A stretch of 64,000 bases of DNA, taken from Tretioscincus oriximinensis (lineage: Eukaryota; Chordata; Lepidosauria; Squamata; Gymnophthalmidae). The notes beneath the pieces were generated by a model. It made no database searches, had not been told where the DNA came from, and was given only the letters and a program-made list of their open reading frames with translations. The stretch spans positions 274,571 to 338,570 of the forward strand of contig JAJVDF010000456.1 of NCBI GenBank assembly GCA_022410635.1, given 5' to 3'. Made by a program: the position numbers and the translations under genes. This document shows positions 1 through 10,428 of the stretch, in pieces (position 1 is the first letter of the stretch; each line of letters starts with the position of its first letter).

Positions 1-77
1 CCCCCCCCCGCCTAAATAAAAGGTGCCGGAACTGCATTCCGGTGCGTTCCGTCACAAAAAAAGCCCTGGCCGTCACA

Positions 78-831
78 TAGACTGACCAGATTTTCTGAGG
101 CACAAACATAGGCCCCAATTTAAAAAGGGTAAACTAAAAACCATCGGGAAACCATCTCCTATGAAGAACAGTTAAAGGATCTGGGGATGTTTAGTGTGCA
201 AAAGAGAAGACTGAGAGGAGACCTGATAGCTGCCTACAAATATCTGAAGGGCTGTCATAGAGCAGAGGGATCAGCATTGTCCTCATTGGCACATGGAGGG
301 ACTAGAACAATGGAATGAAACTGCAAAGGTGATAAACCAGTGGAACAGTTTGCCACAGGAGGTGGTGAGTTTTCCTTCACTGGAAGTCTCCAAACAGAGA
401 CTGGACAGTCATCTGCCTGGCATGGTTTAATGAATCCTGCATTGAGCACAGGGTTTAACCTGATGGCCCTGGAGGTCCCTTCCAACTCTGTGATTCTATG
501 ATTCAATTAATATTCATGTTAATTTGCATATTCATGAATATGAAAATCATCCACAAACATGCATACCCTTCCAAAATCCCTGCCCGAGAAATCTGCAAAG
601 AATGCAAGAACTTTTCAAAGTGTTTGAGAAATTTGCATTTTTTTTTATTTTTTACTGAGGGGAGGGTGCATTCTGCTTGCCACAGCCCCCTGGTTGTGGT
701 GCAGTGATTAAAACAAAATAATCAATTTTTCCTCAGCAAAAAAGAGGGAACCCCCCCCCCCCCCCGGAGAGTGGGGTGGACATCCCAAAATTGAATTTTT
801 CCCTACCAAAAGGGGCCATGTGGTCAGCCTA
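78..831 (+). mobile_element. hAT-1 non-autonomous DNA transposon, long form, broken by a CR1
   Basis: The termini TAGACTGACCAGAT and TGGTCAGCCTA are the inverted ends of a family repeated through the window. The interior holds an AT-rich start with repeated ATGCAAAT-like octamers, a block that includes a premature AGGGTGC...CCCCCTGGTTG unit, and a CCTCAGCAAAAA motif. No transposase is present. Other copies have 8-bp target duplications, which points to hAT. In this copy the flanks (CCGTCACA and ATTCCAGC) no longer match. A CR1 sits near position 110 to 503. Confidence 0.75.
110..503 (+). mobile_element. CR1 LINE, 3' end
   Basis: This copy decays the end of CR1 ORF2: readable peptide pieces include KRRLRGDLIAAYKYLKG and, further on, the QWNSLP-like segment. 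It ends with the CR1 hallmark GATTCTATGATTC, an octamer-type 3' end. It lies within hAT-1, so it is younger than its host element. The 5' boundary is approximate. Confidence 0.85.
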
Positions 832-916
832 ATTCCAGCTATAAAGAAAAAAAGGAATACCAGGCTGATGTGGGGGACAATTAGGATGTGGGGAGGGAAG
901 CAAATTTGGAATAAGG

Positions 917-1105
917 TAGCTGACCAGATGACCCCTTTTGAGGGGGGGGCGTAGAAACCTAGTTTTGGAGTGCCTCACGAGGAAGCTGGGGAATATTTTT
1001 TTTTAAAATTCTTTTTTAATTTTTATTTCCTCAGGCAAAACCGGGAGGCACCGCAAAACCGAGTTTTCACCCCACCCCCAAAAAAGGGGTCATCTGGTCA
1101 GACTA
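917..1105. mobile_element. hAT-1 element, short form, with 8-bp target duplication
   Basis: The ends TAGCTGACCAGATGACCCC and GGGGTCATCTGGTCAGACTA are inverted repeats. The flanking GAATAAGG occurs at 909-916 and again at 1106-1113, a perfect 8-bp target duplication. The body is itself palindromic: an AAACC...TTTTGG arm, a T-rich centre, then the complementary arm with CCTCAGGCAAAACCGGGAGGC. Confidence 0.85.
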
Positions 1106-1109
1106 GAAT

Positions 1110-1262
1110 AAGGGGAGGGTTGAAAGAAGAAAACAAGATGTTTTTATAAATGCATGTTGGAAATGTAAGATTTGTACAATGTAAGATCCTTTGTTTTAAA
1201 AGGCTTACGTTTTGTGATTGGATGTACAAAATAATAAAAGTCTCCCAAAAAAGAAAAAGAAA
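1110..1262 (+). other. Possible retrotransposon 3' end with A-rich tail
   Basis: The stretch ends with AATAAAAG at about 1232 followed by an A-rich run, as in L1 3' ends or a processed transcript copy. I see no coding remnant, so the class is a guess. Confidence 0.3.
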
Positions 1263-1282
1263 AAGTTGATTCTCACCCTACC

Positions 1283-1390
1283 CTGAGATGCTACAGCCAT
1301 TAAAAGTTGTACTTGATGAAAATTCCTCTCTTCCATATCTATTAAAGGTGTGAAGTTCTATCCTGGTTTTTATGTGTTAACCTTATCCTA
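1283..1390. mobile_element. PAL-E foldback element, partial
   Basis: The right arm reads AAAGGTGTGAAGTTCTATCC, then TGGTTTTTATGTGTTAACC. The same arm recurs near 36,468-36,527, and its inverted form lies at 35,957. The left arm is eroded here (GATGCTACAGCCATTAAAAG). Confidence 0.55.
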
Positions 1391-1737
1391 GTGTGGAACA
1401 CCTTGGGGTGCATCAAACACCAAGACTTTATTCATTCAGGTGGTTCATGAAGACACACATTTTTATCTGTGCCGTTGAACAAGCAGTTCTTATGCACTTC
1501 TGGGTACTTTGCTGTATTTAATGGCTTTTTATTTTTATGCATGTAAAAACATGGCTGGGAAATAAATGAAATCCATCAAACTTATTTCTGGTTACCAACA
1601 ATTGCTAAATATACAAATGTCCACAGAAAACCTGAAATCGCNATAGCTCAAACAATTTTATACTAGGATGGGCTTTGGGGCAAAATCAAAATATTAAACC
1701 AACAAATGAAGTGTTGTTTTCACTGCTATCTGGCATC

Positions 1738-1975
1738 ATAAGAACATAAGAACATAAGAAGAGCCATCCTGGATCAGGCCACAGCCCATCAAGTCCAGCA
1801 TTCTGTGTCACACAGAGGCCCACCAGATGCACCTGGGCAGTCCGAACAGAGGAAAGCAAAATATGCGCCTGTTCATGACTCCCCGCAAATGGCATTTCAG
1901 GAGTCCTGCCTGTTGCTCCATCGAGGAGGCAACATCCAGCCATCCATCCTAGTATCCAATAAGAACATAGGGCCT
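1738..1975 (-). mobile_element. CR1 LINE 3' untranslated tail
   Basis: Reading on the minus strand, the text runs from the GGAGCAACAGGCAGGACTCC region to GATCCAGGATGGCTCTTC and ends in repeats of TTCTTATG, the octamer tail of this CR1 subfamily. The same block is duplicated at 3773-4010. Confidence 0.85.
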
Positions 1976-3363
1976 CCAAACCCCATCTCTCAGGTGAAAG
2001 ACCGGCATTTAGCCGACTGAGTCATTCACGCCACAGAATTCACATGCAAACCAAGAACATTTTAACAAACCAAATGAATGACCCATTCTTTACGTAAAAT
2101 GGTTTAAGAAACATTTCCCCAGTCCATGCCATGTTGCACTTCTCTGAATTTTCTCTGTGCACAGACTATGAAAACAGCCTTCAATGAAAACAGTTCACAT
2201 TCAGATGTGTTTGCAACGAATAAAACATACAAATTTTCCCATGCTCAGGCTTTGATGAACTGAATGACCTTCGCTGGTTGTTTCCTCAAGAAATACACAT
2301 TTGAGACTGCTTTTATATTGTTTGTTACTGCATTCAAACACAAAATGCGGACAGCCAACTGTTTGATGAATCTGTGCAGCTCAACCATGCACTGAAAGTG
2401 AAAATTGCATTCATGTACCTCTTTACCCCCAAAAGCTATAATTTGGCTCATTCTGGGTTCATTCTGAGCCCTGCTGAATGGGGCCACAGCTTCTGCCTCA
2501 CCTAGTAGCTAAACAATTTCCCTCTTGGTATCTCAAGCTAAAGAGGGAACACCTTTTTCTCAACTCTTGCAATAGGGATTTGCCATTCTTTTGCTAGTGT
2601 AGCCTATGGGGTCTACACTGGCATGTGGATGAGCCAAATGGGGCCTGCCTTAGTCTGCCTTGCTCCACTAATTGCCACCTGGGCAGTTCTTAAAGACTGA
2701 AGTTGCACTTCAGAATTCTGTGGAACTAGGCTAAATCAGTATCCATAAGATACCATGTAGAAAGCAAACCCCCTGCCCCACAAAAAGGGAGATGAAAGAA
2801 AGAAATGGAGCTTTAATCCACTAAGATGCCATGGACAGATGTTGGCCATAAGGTCGTCTTCCACTGGCCAAAGGAACAATTTCATTGACCAGCTAACAAG
2901 CTCATGAAACCCTTAAATAATAAGCCTGATTTGCGCAGGTTTCACTAATGCACTTCAATATCTGTTGCACAGGTGCCTGATCTGCANGGGGCTAAATGGG
3001 TTGTACCAAAGTGCATCACTGAGCCCTGTTCATATCTGGCCTCCCCAAACAAGCTTTTGACCCCTGTGAATTCTCAGGGCCTCCAGGTAAGCCAGAGGGC
3101 AAGACGGCCCAATAGGAGCTGATGTGTCCATGGTTACCATAGTAACACCTGTAAACTGAAGCTGTGACACCAGAATGCTTGAAGAATGACAGGTGGGGTT
3201 GCTGTAGCAACAGCCCCCAGCCAGGCCAGCAAGCCCAGAGGGTGGGGGAAGCCGCAGAGGGAGGCAGCAAGTACCGGAAGTTCCTCAGTTCCACCTTTTC
3301 ATTTAAAAAAGTCCTTTTTGCACCAAGTTTTGTCTTCTGATTACGTCCCAGAATAAGGACTTG

Positions 3364-3447
3364 CCATCCACCAGGCAAGCATCTGGTGGGCCTCTGTGTG
3401 AGACAGGATGCTGGACTAGGTGGGCTCTGGCCCCATTCAGTATGGCT
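3364..3447 (+). mobile_element. CR1 LINE 3' tip
   Basis: GGTGGGCCTCTGTGTGAGAC, then GGATGCTGGACTAGGTGGGC and CCCCATTCAGTATGGCT, is the last 80 or so bases of the CR1 3' tail. It stops at the N at 3448. The duplicate at 5399-5482 runs on into TCTTCTTCTTATATG, so the true element end is missing from this copy. Confidence 0.8.
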
Positions 3448-3448
3448 N

Positions 3449-5482
3449 CAAACACCAAGACTTTATTCATTCAGGTGGTTCATGAAGACACACATTTTTA
3501 TCTGTGCCGTTGAACAAGCAGTTCTTATGCACTTCTGGGTACTTTGCTGTATTTAATGGCTTTTTATTTTTATGCATGTAAAAACATGGCTGGGAAATAA
3601 ATGAAATCCATCAAACTTATTTCTGGTTACCAACAATTGCTAAATATACAAATGTCCACAGAAAACCTGAAATCGCNATAGCTCAAACAATTTTATACTA
3701 GGATGGGCTTTGGGGCAAAATCAAAATATTAAACCAACAAATGAAGTGTTGTTTTCACTGCTATCTGGCATCATAAGAACATAAGAACATAAGAAGAGCC
3801 ATCCTGGATCAGGCCACAGCCCATCAAGTCCAGCATTCTGTGTCACACAGAGGCCCACCAGATGCACCTGGGCAGTCCGAACAGAGGAAAGCAAAATATG
3901 CGCCTGTTCATGACTCCCCGCAAATGGCATTTCAGGAGTCCTGCCTGTTGCTCCATCGAGGAGGCAACATCCAGCCATCCATCCTAGTATCCAATAAGAA
4001 CATAGGGCCTCCAAACCCCATCTCTCAGGTGAAAGACCGGCATTTAGCCGACTGAGTCATTCACGCCACAGAATTCACATGCAAACCAAGAACATTTTAA
4101 CAAACCAAATGAATGACCCATTCTTTACGTAAAATGGTTTAAGAAACATTTCCCCAGTCCATGCCATGTTGCACTTCTCTGAATTTTCTCTGTGCACAGA
4201 CTATGAAAACAGCCTTCAATGAAAACAGTTCACATTCAGATGTGTTTGCAACGAATAAAACATACAAATTTTCCCATGCTCAGGCTTTGATGAACTGAAT
4301 GACCTTCGCTGGTTGTTTCCTCAAGAAATACACATTTGAGACTGCTTTTATATTGTTTGTTACTGCATTCAAACACAAAATGCGGACAGCCAACTGTTTG
4401 ATGAATCTGTGCAGCTCAACCATGCACTGAAAGTGAAAATTGCATTCATGTACCTCTTTACCCCCAAAAGCTATAATTTGGCTCATTCTGGGTTCATTCT
4501 GAGCCCTGCTGAATGGGGCCACAGCTTCTGCCTCACCTAGTAGCTAAACAATTTCCCTCTTGGTATCTCAAGCTAAAGAGGGAACACCTTTTTCTCAACT
4601 CTTGCAATAGGGATTTGCCATTCTTTTGCTAGTGTAGCCTATGGGGTCTACACTGGCATGTGGATGAGCCAAATGGGGCCTGCCTTAGTCTGCCTTGCTC
4701 CACTAATTGCCACCTGGGCAGTTCTTAAAGACTGAAGTTGCACTTCAGAATTCTGTGGAACTAGGCTAAATCAGTATCCATAAGATACCATGTAGAAAGC
4801 AAACCCCCTGCCCCACAAAAAGGGAGATGAAAGAAAGAAATGGAGCTTTAATCCACTAAGATGCCATGGACAGATGTTGGCCATAAGGTCGTCTTCCACT
4901 GGCCAAAGGAACAATTTCATTGACCAGCTAACAAGCTCATGAAACCCTTAAATAATAAGCCTGATTTGCGCAGGTTTCACTAATGCACTTCAATATCTGT
5001 TGCACAGGTGCCTGATCTGCANGGGGCTAAATGGGTTGTACCAAAGTGCATCACTGAGCCCTGTTCATATCTGGCCTCCCCAAACAAGCTTTTGACCCCT
5101 GTGAATTCTCAGGGCCTCCAGGTAAGCCAGAGGGCAAGACGGCCCAATAGGAGCTGATGTGTCCATGGTTACCATAGTAACACCTGTAAACTGAAGCTGT
5201 GACACCAGAATGCTTGAAGAATGACAGGTGGGGTTGCTGTAGCAACAGCCCCCAGCCAGGCCAGCAAGCCCAGAGGGTGGGGGAAGCCGCAGAGGGAGGC
5301 AGCAAGTACCGGAAGTTCCTCAGTTCCACCTTTTCATTTAAAAAAGTCCTTTTTGCACCAAGTTTTGTCTTCTGATTACGTCCCAGAATAAGGACTTGCC
5401 ATCCACCAGGCAAGCATCTGGTGGGCCTCTGTGTGAGACAGGATGCTGGACTAGGTGGGCTCTGGCCCCATTCAGTATGGCT
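3449..5482 (+). repeat. Perfect 2,034-bp direct duplication, copy 2
   Basis: Second copy of 1414-3447. It continues without interruption into unique sequence at 5483, whereas copy 1 continues without interruption from unique sequence at 1413. That pattern fits two overlapping contig ends left unmerged. Confidence 0.95.
3773..4010 (-). mobile_element. CR1 LINE 3' tail (duplicated copy)
   Basis: Same sequence as 1738-1975, inside duplication copy 2. Confidence 0.85.
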
Positions 5483-5500
5483 CTTCTTCTTATATGCGAT
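5399..5500 (+). mobile_element. CR1 LINE 3' tip with intact tail
   Basis: It matches 3364-3447 and keeps the terminal ATGGCTCTTCTTCTTATATG, the expected octamer-like end. Confidence 0.8.
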
Positions 5501-5641
5501 GTAGGCAGCCCCAGGTACTTCCAGGACTGCTTGCATCCCATCCGGCACAGAGGAGGAGTAGACTGAGAAAGGCAGAGGGGTGGGAAGAGGCTAGGGAAGT
5601 TCCCAGACTGCAGTCCTACTGGTAGCCCCCTAGCCTGGGAG

Positions 5642-6233
5642 TAGGGCTGCCATATAAAACCGGGATGGGTGTGTGTACACGCGCGTGCACGCACACGTAC
5701 ACGCGTACACGTACATGCGTGCACATATGGATGCTGTAGTAAGACAGGCAGAACCTCTCTTCTGCCTGTCTCACCACAAGCGTTCGTGTGTGCGCGCGCG
5801 TGTGTGCCTAGCTGCTCCAATGCTGGAGGTGGGGTTTCGCGCAACTGCTAGCACGCCAACCTGCCTCCAGCGGAGGAAAAATGCCTGGGTTTGTGATAGG
5901 AGAACAGAGCTGTCCTCCTGTCACAAAAGCGTTTTTCCTTTGCTGGAGGCGAGTTGGCGTGCTTTGCAAGCAGGCGCGTGAAACCCCGCCTCCAGCATTG
6001 GAGCAGCTACAGCATGCTCTGAAGTTCCTTCCAGGACCCCNGAAAGTGTTGCTCGGGCTGCAGCCGTCAGCTCTGACGGCTGCTTTGCCTTTAAAATCCT
6101 GCGTTTTTATATTCCCTGATGCAGCATCGGGGAATGTAGAAAACTGGGATTTTACCTTAAAACCCGGAGGGGACTATATTTTAGTCCCCCAAACCAGGAT
6201 TGTCCCGCCTTCCCGGGACGTATGGCAACCCTA
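5642..6233. mobile_element. hAT-2 non-autonomous element, 592 bp, 8-bp target duplication
   Basis: The termini TAGGGCTGCCATA and TATGGCAACCCTA are inverted. CCTGGGAG at 5634-5641 is repeated exactly at 6234-6241, giving an 8-bp target duplication. Inside are layered palindromes: GCTCCAATGCTGGAGG near 5815 pairs with CCTCCAGCATTGGAGC near 5990. A smaller hairpin (AGACAGGCAGA...TCTGCCTGTCT) lies at 5743-5771. An alternating CA/CG tract fills 5668-5725. No transposase frame. Confidence 0.85.
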
Positions 6234-6267
6234 CCTGGGAGCATCAAGAGAAGGGAACACAAGTCAA

Positions 6268-6445
6268 AGCGGGGCCAGGGGCCTGTAGATCCCCCGCCTG
6301 GAACCATCAGGAATTGAACCTTAATCAAAAGGAAGCTTCCTAAGGCTCCTATAAACCTCAAGGGCCCTGGGGTAGGGCCAAGGGTCTGTAGATCCTTCGC
6401 CTGGAACCATCAGGAGAACTGAACCTTATTTAATAGGAGCTGGAC
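6268..6445 (+). repeat. Two-unit tandem repeat, about 103-bp period
   Basis: GGGGCCAGGGGCCTGTAGAT at 6271 and AGGGCCAAGGGTCTGTAGAT near 6374 both continue into CGCCTGGAACCATCAGGA and a GAACCTTA...AATAGGAGC-like segment. The units have diverged, so this is a real, older duplication. Confidence 0.6.
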
Positions 6446-6689
6446 ATCATCTAGAATAGCATAGAGAAGGACTGAGGAGTTCCTCATTCTTTCTCTATGT
6501 GTTCTTATATAAAGCCAACTGCCCCCATGGCCTGGATCTCACAAAGGCAACCTCAGAAGCTGGGCTTCTGGGGCTGCCTATATCATATCCTAGCCATGGG
6601 TGCAGAATGCAAGTTGTGCCCACACCTGTGATCTGACTTAGGCAGCTCCAGAAGCCAGAAATTGATCAGAAATATTAGAAAAAATACTC

Positions 6690-7445
6690 AAAAATATGGA
6701 AAGATGCCTGGACTATTCGGAAGAAAGAAGGATGCAAAGACTAGAACATTTATGCTATAATCGAGGAGAGTCACAGGATTTGTCCATCCGACAGGGATGG
6801 TTAGGTATAAGAAACTGGTTGCAGGCAAGAGTAATCAGAGAATATATCAATGCAAATACTGTAAAAGAGAGCATAAGAGAAACAGATTCTAATTTTGAAA
6901 AGATAATTAGGAAAGGGCTCGACCTGGAAAAGAAGATGGTGGGCGACATCTGTAAACAGTTAAGTCCAGCAAAGGCGGAAATGATAGAGGAATTAACCAC
7001 ATTATGGGAGGGAGTCTTTTCAGTAGACAGAGAAGAAATAATAACAGCAATCAATGACATTAAAAAAAGTGAATAATTTAAAAGCCAGAAAGAAAACATT
7101 GCAAAGATGGGATAGATCGCCTTGCCAGTTAGCACATTACGTAGCTAATATGGGAAACAATTGATGAGATGGGTGCAGGGATAGAGGAACGTATAACCAC
7201 CTTATTTGGGAATGCAAGACAGTATGGGCTTTCTGGCACAAAGTAGAAAATAAATTAACATCACATAGAATCTCAATAATAACTAACAAAATGGCTGTAA
7301 TCCAAGGTAGACCAAAGAGGTATCCCCACACTTCATATGAGAAGGCATACAAAACTTAATATCACATGCACAATGAGTAATCCATAGAGGTTGGAAAGAT
7401 AATGCAAAATGAGAACTATGGGGGTGGTATGATTACATATTAGAT
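6690..7445 (+). mobile_element. L1-like LINE ORF2 fragment, broken
   Basis: The frame at 6696-7076 gives a lysine- and glutamate-rich peptide with the segment QGWLGIRNWLQARV. After a frame break, a downstream frame reads HLIWECKTVWAFWHKVENKL, which resembles the H...W.C....FW segment near the C-terminus of L1 ORF2. Stops and frameshifts make it non-functional. It abuts the hAT-1 end at 7450. Confidence 0.6.
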
Positions 7446-7555
7446 ACAATAGACTGACCAGATTTTCTGATGCGCAAACTGGGGTAATTTATATTCATGC
7501 TAATTTGCATATTCTTGAATATGCAAATCACACACCAACATGCATACCACTCCAT

Positions 7556-8213
7556 GAGAACATAAGAAGAGCCATACTGGATCAGGCCACAACCCATCTA
7601 ATCCAGCATTCTGTCCCACACAGAGGCCCACCAGATGCACCTGGGCAGTCCAAACAGAGGAAAGCAAAATATGCAACTGTTCGTGACTCCCTGCAAATGG
7701 TATTTCAGGAGTCCTGCCTGCTGCTCCATCCTGGAGGCAACATCCAGACATTCATCCTAGTACCCATTTATACCCTTGGTGTCCATAAACCTGTCTAGTC
7801 CTGTCTTGAAACTATCCAAGCTGTTAACTACCACCACCTCTTTAGGAAGTAAATTCCACAGGCCGATGACCCTCTGGGCGAAAAATACTTTCCTTTGAGT
7901 GTTCTCACTTTTCTAGCCAACAGTTTTAAGGAGCCCCCCCTGGTCCTAGTGTTGTGGGAGAGAGAAAACATTTTTTCTCTATTCACCCTGTCCATCCCAT
8001 GCATGATTTTGTACACTTCAATCAGATCACCTTTCAAATGTTGCCTTTCGAGGCTGAAGAGGCCCAGACGTTGCAGCCTGACTTCGTAAGGGACTTCAGA
8101 CCTTTGATCATTCTTGTTGCCCTTTTCTGCAGAATTGAACACAGCATTCCAAATGTGGCCTCNCCACAGATTTATAAAGAGGCAAATCAACATTTGCTGA
8201 CTTGTTGTCGATA
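7556..8213 (-). mobile_element. CR1 LINE, 3' end of ORF2 plus tail
   Basis: The minus-strand frame gives the CR1 ORF2 C-terminal segment, including LQRLGLFSLERQHLKGDLIE and VYKIMHGMDRVNREKMF. The 3' tail follows, ending at AGAACATAAGAAGAGCC read on the plus strand. It lies inside hAT-1. There is one N and at least one frame disruption. Confidence 0.9.
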
Positions 8214-8432
8214 AAATCCCCTACTCGAAATCCCCACCCAAAAAATCTGCGAAGCATGTGGGAATTTTTGAAGTGTGTGAGAGATTAGCATTTTTTATTT
8301 TTTACTGAGAGGAGGGTGCCTTCAGGAGCTGCCCTTGGTTGCCTGAGCCCTGTAGTGGGGGTGCAGTGATTTAAAAAAAATTAAACAAAAATAGGCGGTT
8401 TTTTTCTCAGCAAAAACCGGGGAAATGGCGCC

Positions 8433-9166
8433 TGTGGCGATCCCTACTTGAGGGCCCCACTATTGGATGACCCTCCCAGCTAGGGGTGCCACAATATCAC
8501 CCTGTTGCCCAATCCAGCACCCATGACTGCTTGGAGCAACAGTCATATCCTCAGGCCTACACAGGGCCTCTGCGTTTACCTCAGCGATGGGGCTTTATTC
8601 CCAGCCCCCACTAGTAGCTGCTTATTTAGTGTTATTACATAAACAAAAGAAAGAGATATTTGAATTGAAACAAATAACAAGTTTATTGTTTACAAATAAG
8701 AAATAGAAAGAAGATTAGAATAATAAAACTTCGGCTTTTATAAAGTAAGCCTGACTCAAGCTCAAACTCCAAGCAGGAGCAACCTTTGTTTCCAGAACTT
8801 AAAGCGACAGGCATTGTGTCCACTTATTTGTTCCAGCCCCAAGTCAAGCCTCAACTTTGACTCATTCAGGCCACCAGANACTTCCACCCCCTCCCACTGA
8901 GGCAGATCAGAAGCGGACCCCTCTGTCCACTTGCTACACCACAAGTCTCACTCGACAAAAAGGCCTCTAGCCCTGGTCAGCTTCCCTTTTATCTGCTCAC
9001 CAGCCGGCTATTCGAGGCCCCATTGGCTGCTCCTCCAGCCACACCCCCTACCAAACAGGGCTTCAGGAAGCCACGCCCCTGCCCAGGCCTGCTCTTCCCC
9101 CCTCCCTCTGGGATATCTGGTAAGTTTATAAAAGAAATACAAACCTTTACAATGGAGAACGCCACA
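8433..9166 (-). mobile_element. Solo LTR of a retrovirus-like or Ty3-type element
   Basis: The 734-bp unit starts TGTGGCG and ends CGCCACA. The host sequence GCGCC is repeated at 8428-8432 and 9167-9171, a 5-bp target duplication. On the minus strand a CCAAT box (9024), a TATA-like TTTATAAAAG (about 8738) and AATAAA (about 8682-8687) follow in promoter-to-polyA order. There is no internal coding region, so it is a solo LTR. It is inserted into hAT-1. Confidence 0.8.
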
Positions 9167-9242
9167 GCGCCCGCCTGGGAAGGCAGGGTAGACACCCCAA
9201 AACTGGGTTTCCCCCCAAAAAAGGGGTCATCTGGTCAGCCTA

Positions 9243-9447
9243 CCATCCCACCAACACCTTCAACCTGTGATTTGAGATCCACACCAAGTGTTAGGGTGAG
9301 AGTGGGAACACTTGGTCAGGAAGGAGGCAGCAGTGAGGGATGGAACCCCTGGAGGTGCATCTAATAGGCGGGACGTTTTCATGTTCTCTTGCAGTGGCCT
9401 GCTATTTCGCCTCTCCATCCTGGTGATTCTCTCACTCCTGGGGGCAC
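9243..9447. other. Unassigned sequence between hAT-1 and LTR-1
   Basis: I recognise no gene or repeat here. The last six bases (GGGCAC, 9442-9447) are the left target duplication of the next LTR. Confidence 0.5.
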
Positions 9448-10106
9448 TAACGGGGGGTTTGCTCACCACGTTATTAAGATGCATGCAAATCTAAGGCAGC
9501 CGTATCATCAGATACGGGCACGTGTAAAATCTGACTCGCGTCAAGAACTCACACGGAGACCATAAACTTAGATCGTGAGGCAAGATCCAGGAGGTCCACG
9601 TGGGCCGTGGAAATTCCCTCCTTGGCACCTCTGTGCAGCAGTTTTTATTGACTCCAAAATCAGAAGGCGTGCATAGAAAGAGTGATGTCAGAAAGTGGGT
9701 GTTCCGAAGGTGTGGCATGGGCAGACTGGTGGTGGGCCAAGGTTGTGACACCTGTGTGACGCGTCTCCCTCCTCCCAAGGGGCGCAGCATGTGTCAGGAA
9801 GTTTCCAAATATGGGTATGGTTTGAGCAATACAAGATTGACCCTTTAGGCTTCCAGGACCTGTGAACTGTCACTCACTCCAAGGTAAAAAGGATTCGCAT
9901 AAGGCTTCCTCTTGCCGTTCTTAGGCCAATGACTCATGCCATTGTCCGCAGCTGTAGATACAATAGGTGCCCTATGAAACAATAGGCTAAGGAGTGCTAC
10001 TTGAGGGGAACTGCTCCAGGGCAGGAAGAGAGAGACCAATTCCTGTATATATTCACATCAAATATATTAATGCCAATTAATATATTACGTGTGGAGAACC
10101 CCAACA
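9448..10106 (-). mobile_element. Solo LTR (LTR-1 of a three-member family)
   Basis: Bounded by GGGCAC at 9442-9447 and 10107-10112, a 6-bp target duplication. Read on the minus strand it starts TGTTGGGG and ends CCCGTTA, not the usual CA. AATAAAAAC lies near 9640-9650. Motifs CACACGGAGACCATA and the TTAATGCCAATTAATATATT region are shared with the LTRs at 11466 and 15243. No internal coding sequence. Confidence 0.8.
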
Positions 10107-10428
10107 GGGCACGGATAGCTCAGTCGCTTAGGAATTCGTCTCTCGTCTGGGAGATGGGGTTTGGAAGCCCTGTGTCGGACGTGGGGAGGGGTGAGCACCT
10201 TCCACTAGCCTGTAGCTCTAGCCAACCCAGTTATTCGAAAGCATGAATTGCAANAAATTGCAACTGACTGCAAGTAGATACATGGGAACCACCACAACCT
10301 GGTGGGGAAGATAGAATGTGAGCCTTCGGGCAAAATATATCCTTGTAAGCTGCTTTGAGTCCTTTTGAAAGGTGAGAAAAGCAGGGTATAAGAACCAAGT
10401 TCTTCTTCTTCTTCTTCTTCTTCTGGGG
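10107..10428 (+). mobile_element. tRNA-derived SINE (SINE-2), near full length
   Basis: The head contains GGATAGCTCAGTCGCTTAGG (A-box-like) and GGGTTTGGAAGCCC (B-box-like). The body carries CTTCCACTAGCCTGTAGC and CAACTGACTGCAAGTAGATA. The 3' part has TGTAAGCTGCTTTGAGTCC and GAAAAGCAGGGTATAAGAAC, a Bov-B-like tail, then (CTT)n. LTR-1 was inserted at its very first bases. This is the reference copy for SINE-2 in this window. Confidence 0.8.

Larger units (their letters stand above)
1414..3447 (+). repeat. Perfect 2,034-bp direct duplication, copy 1
   Basis: The block is repeated at 3449-5482 with a constant offset of 2,035, separated by one N at 3448. The ambiguous bases at 1642 and 2987 recur at 3677 and 5022. 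The copy holds a CR1 3' fragment (1738-1975), about 1.4 kb of mostly unclassified sequence, and a second CR1 tip that ends it. A PAL-A-like remnant lies near 2,597-2,680. Identical N positions suggest an assembly duplicate. Confidence 0.95.
7450..9242 (+). mobile_element. hAT-1 long-form element carrying a nested CR1 and LTR
   Basis: The left end TAGACTGACCAGAT and right end CATCTGGTCAGCCTA belong to one element. Its pieces lie at 7450-7555, 8214-8432 and 9167-9242. The middle piece has the family's GGAGGGTGCCTTCAGGAGCT block and the CTCAGCAAAAACCGG motif. Flanks AGATACAA and CCATCCCA do not match, so the target duplication is lost or the ends come from different copies. Confidence 0.75.

Noticed and set aside
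1414..5482. Genuine recent segmental duplication
   Set aside because: Possible, but the shared N positions and single-N junction make an assembly duplicate far more likely.
5668..5981. Frames rich in H, A, R and V over the CA/CG run
   Set aside because: Translation of an alternating dinucleotide tract within hAT-2.
6696..7076. Small cellular gene of 126 codons
   Set aside because: It looks like part of an L1-like ORF2 and continues, after frame breaks, into another L1-like segment.
10107..10180. tRNA gene
   Set aside because: The A- and B-box-like motifs belong to the head of a dispersed SINE with a Bov-B-like tail; the cloverleaf is not intact.
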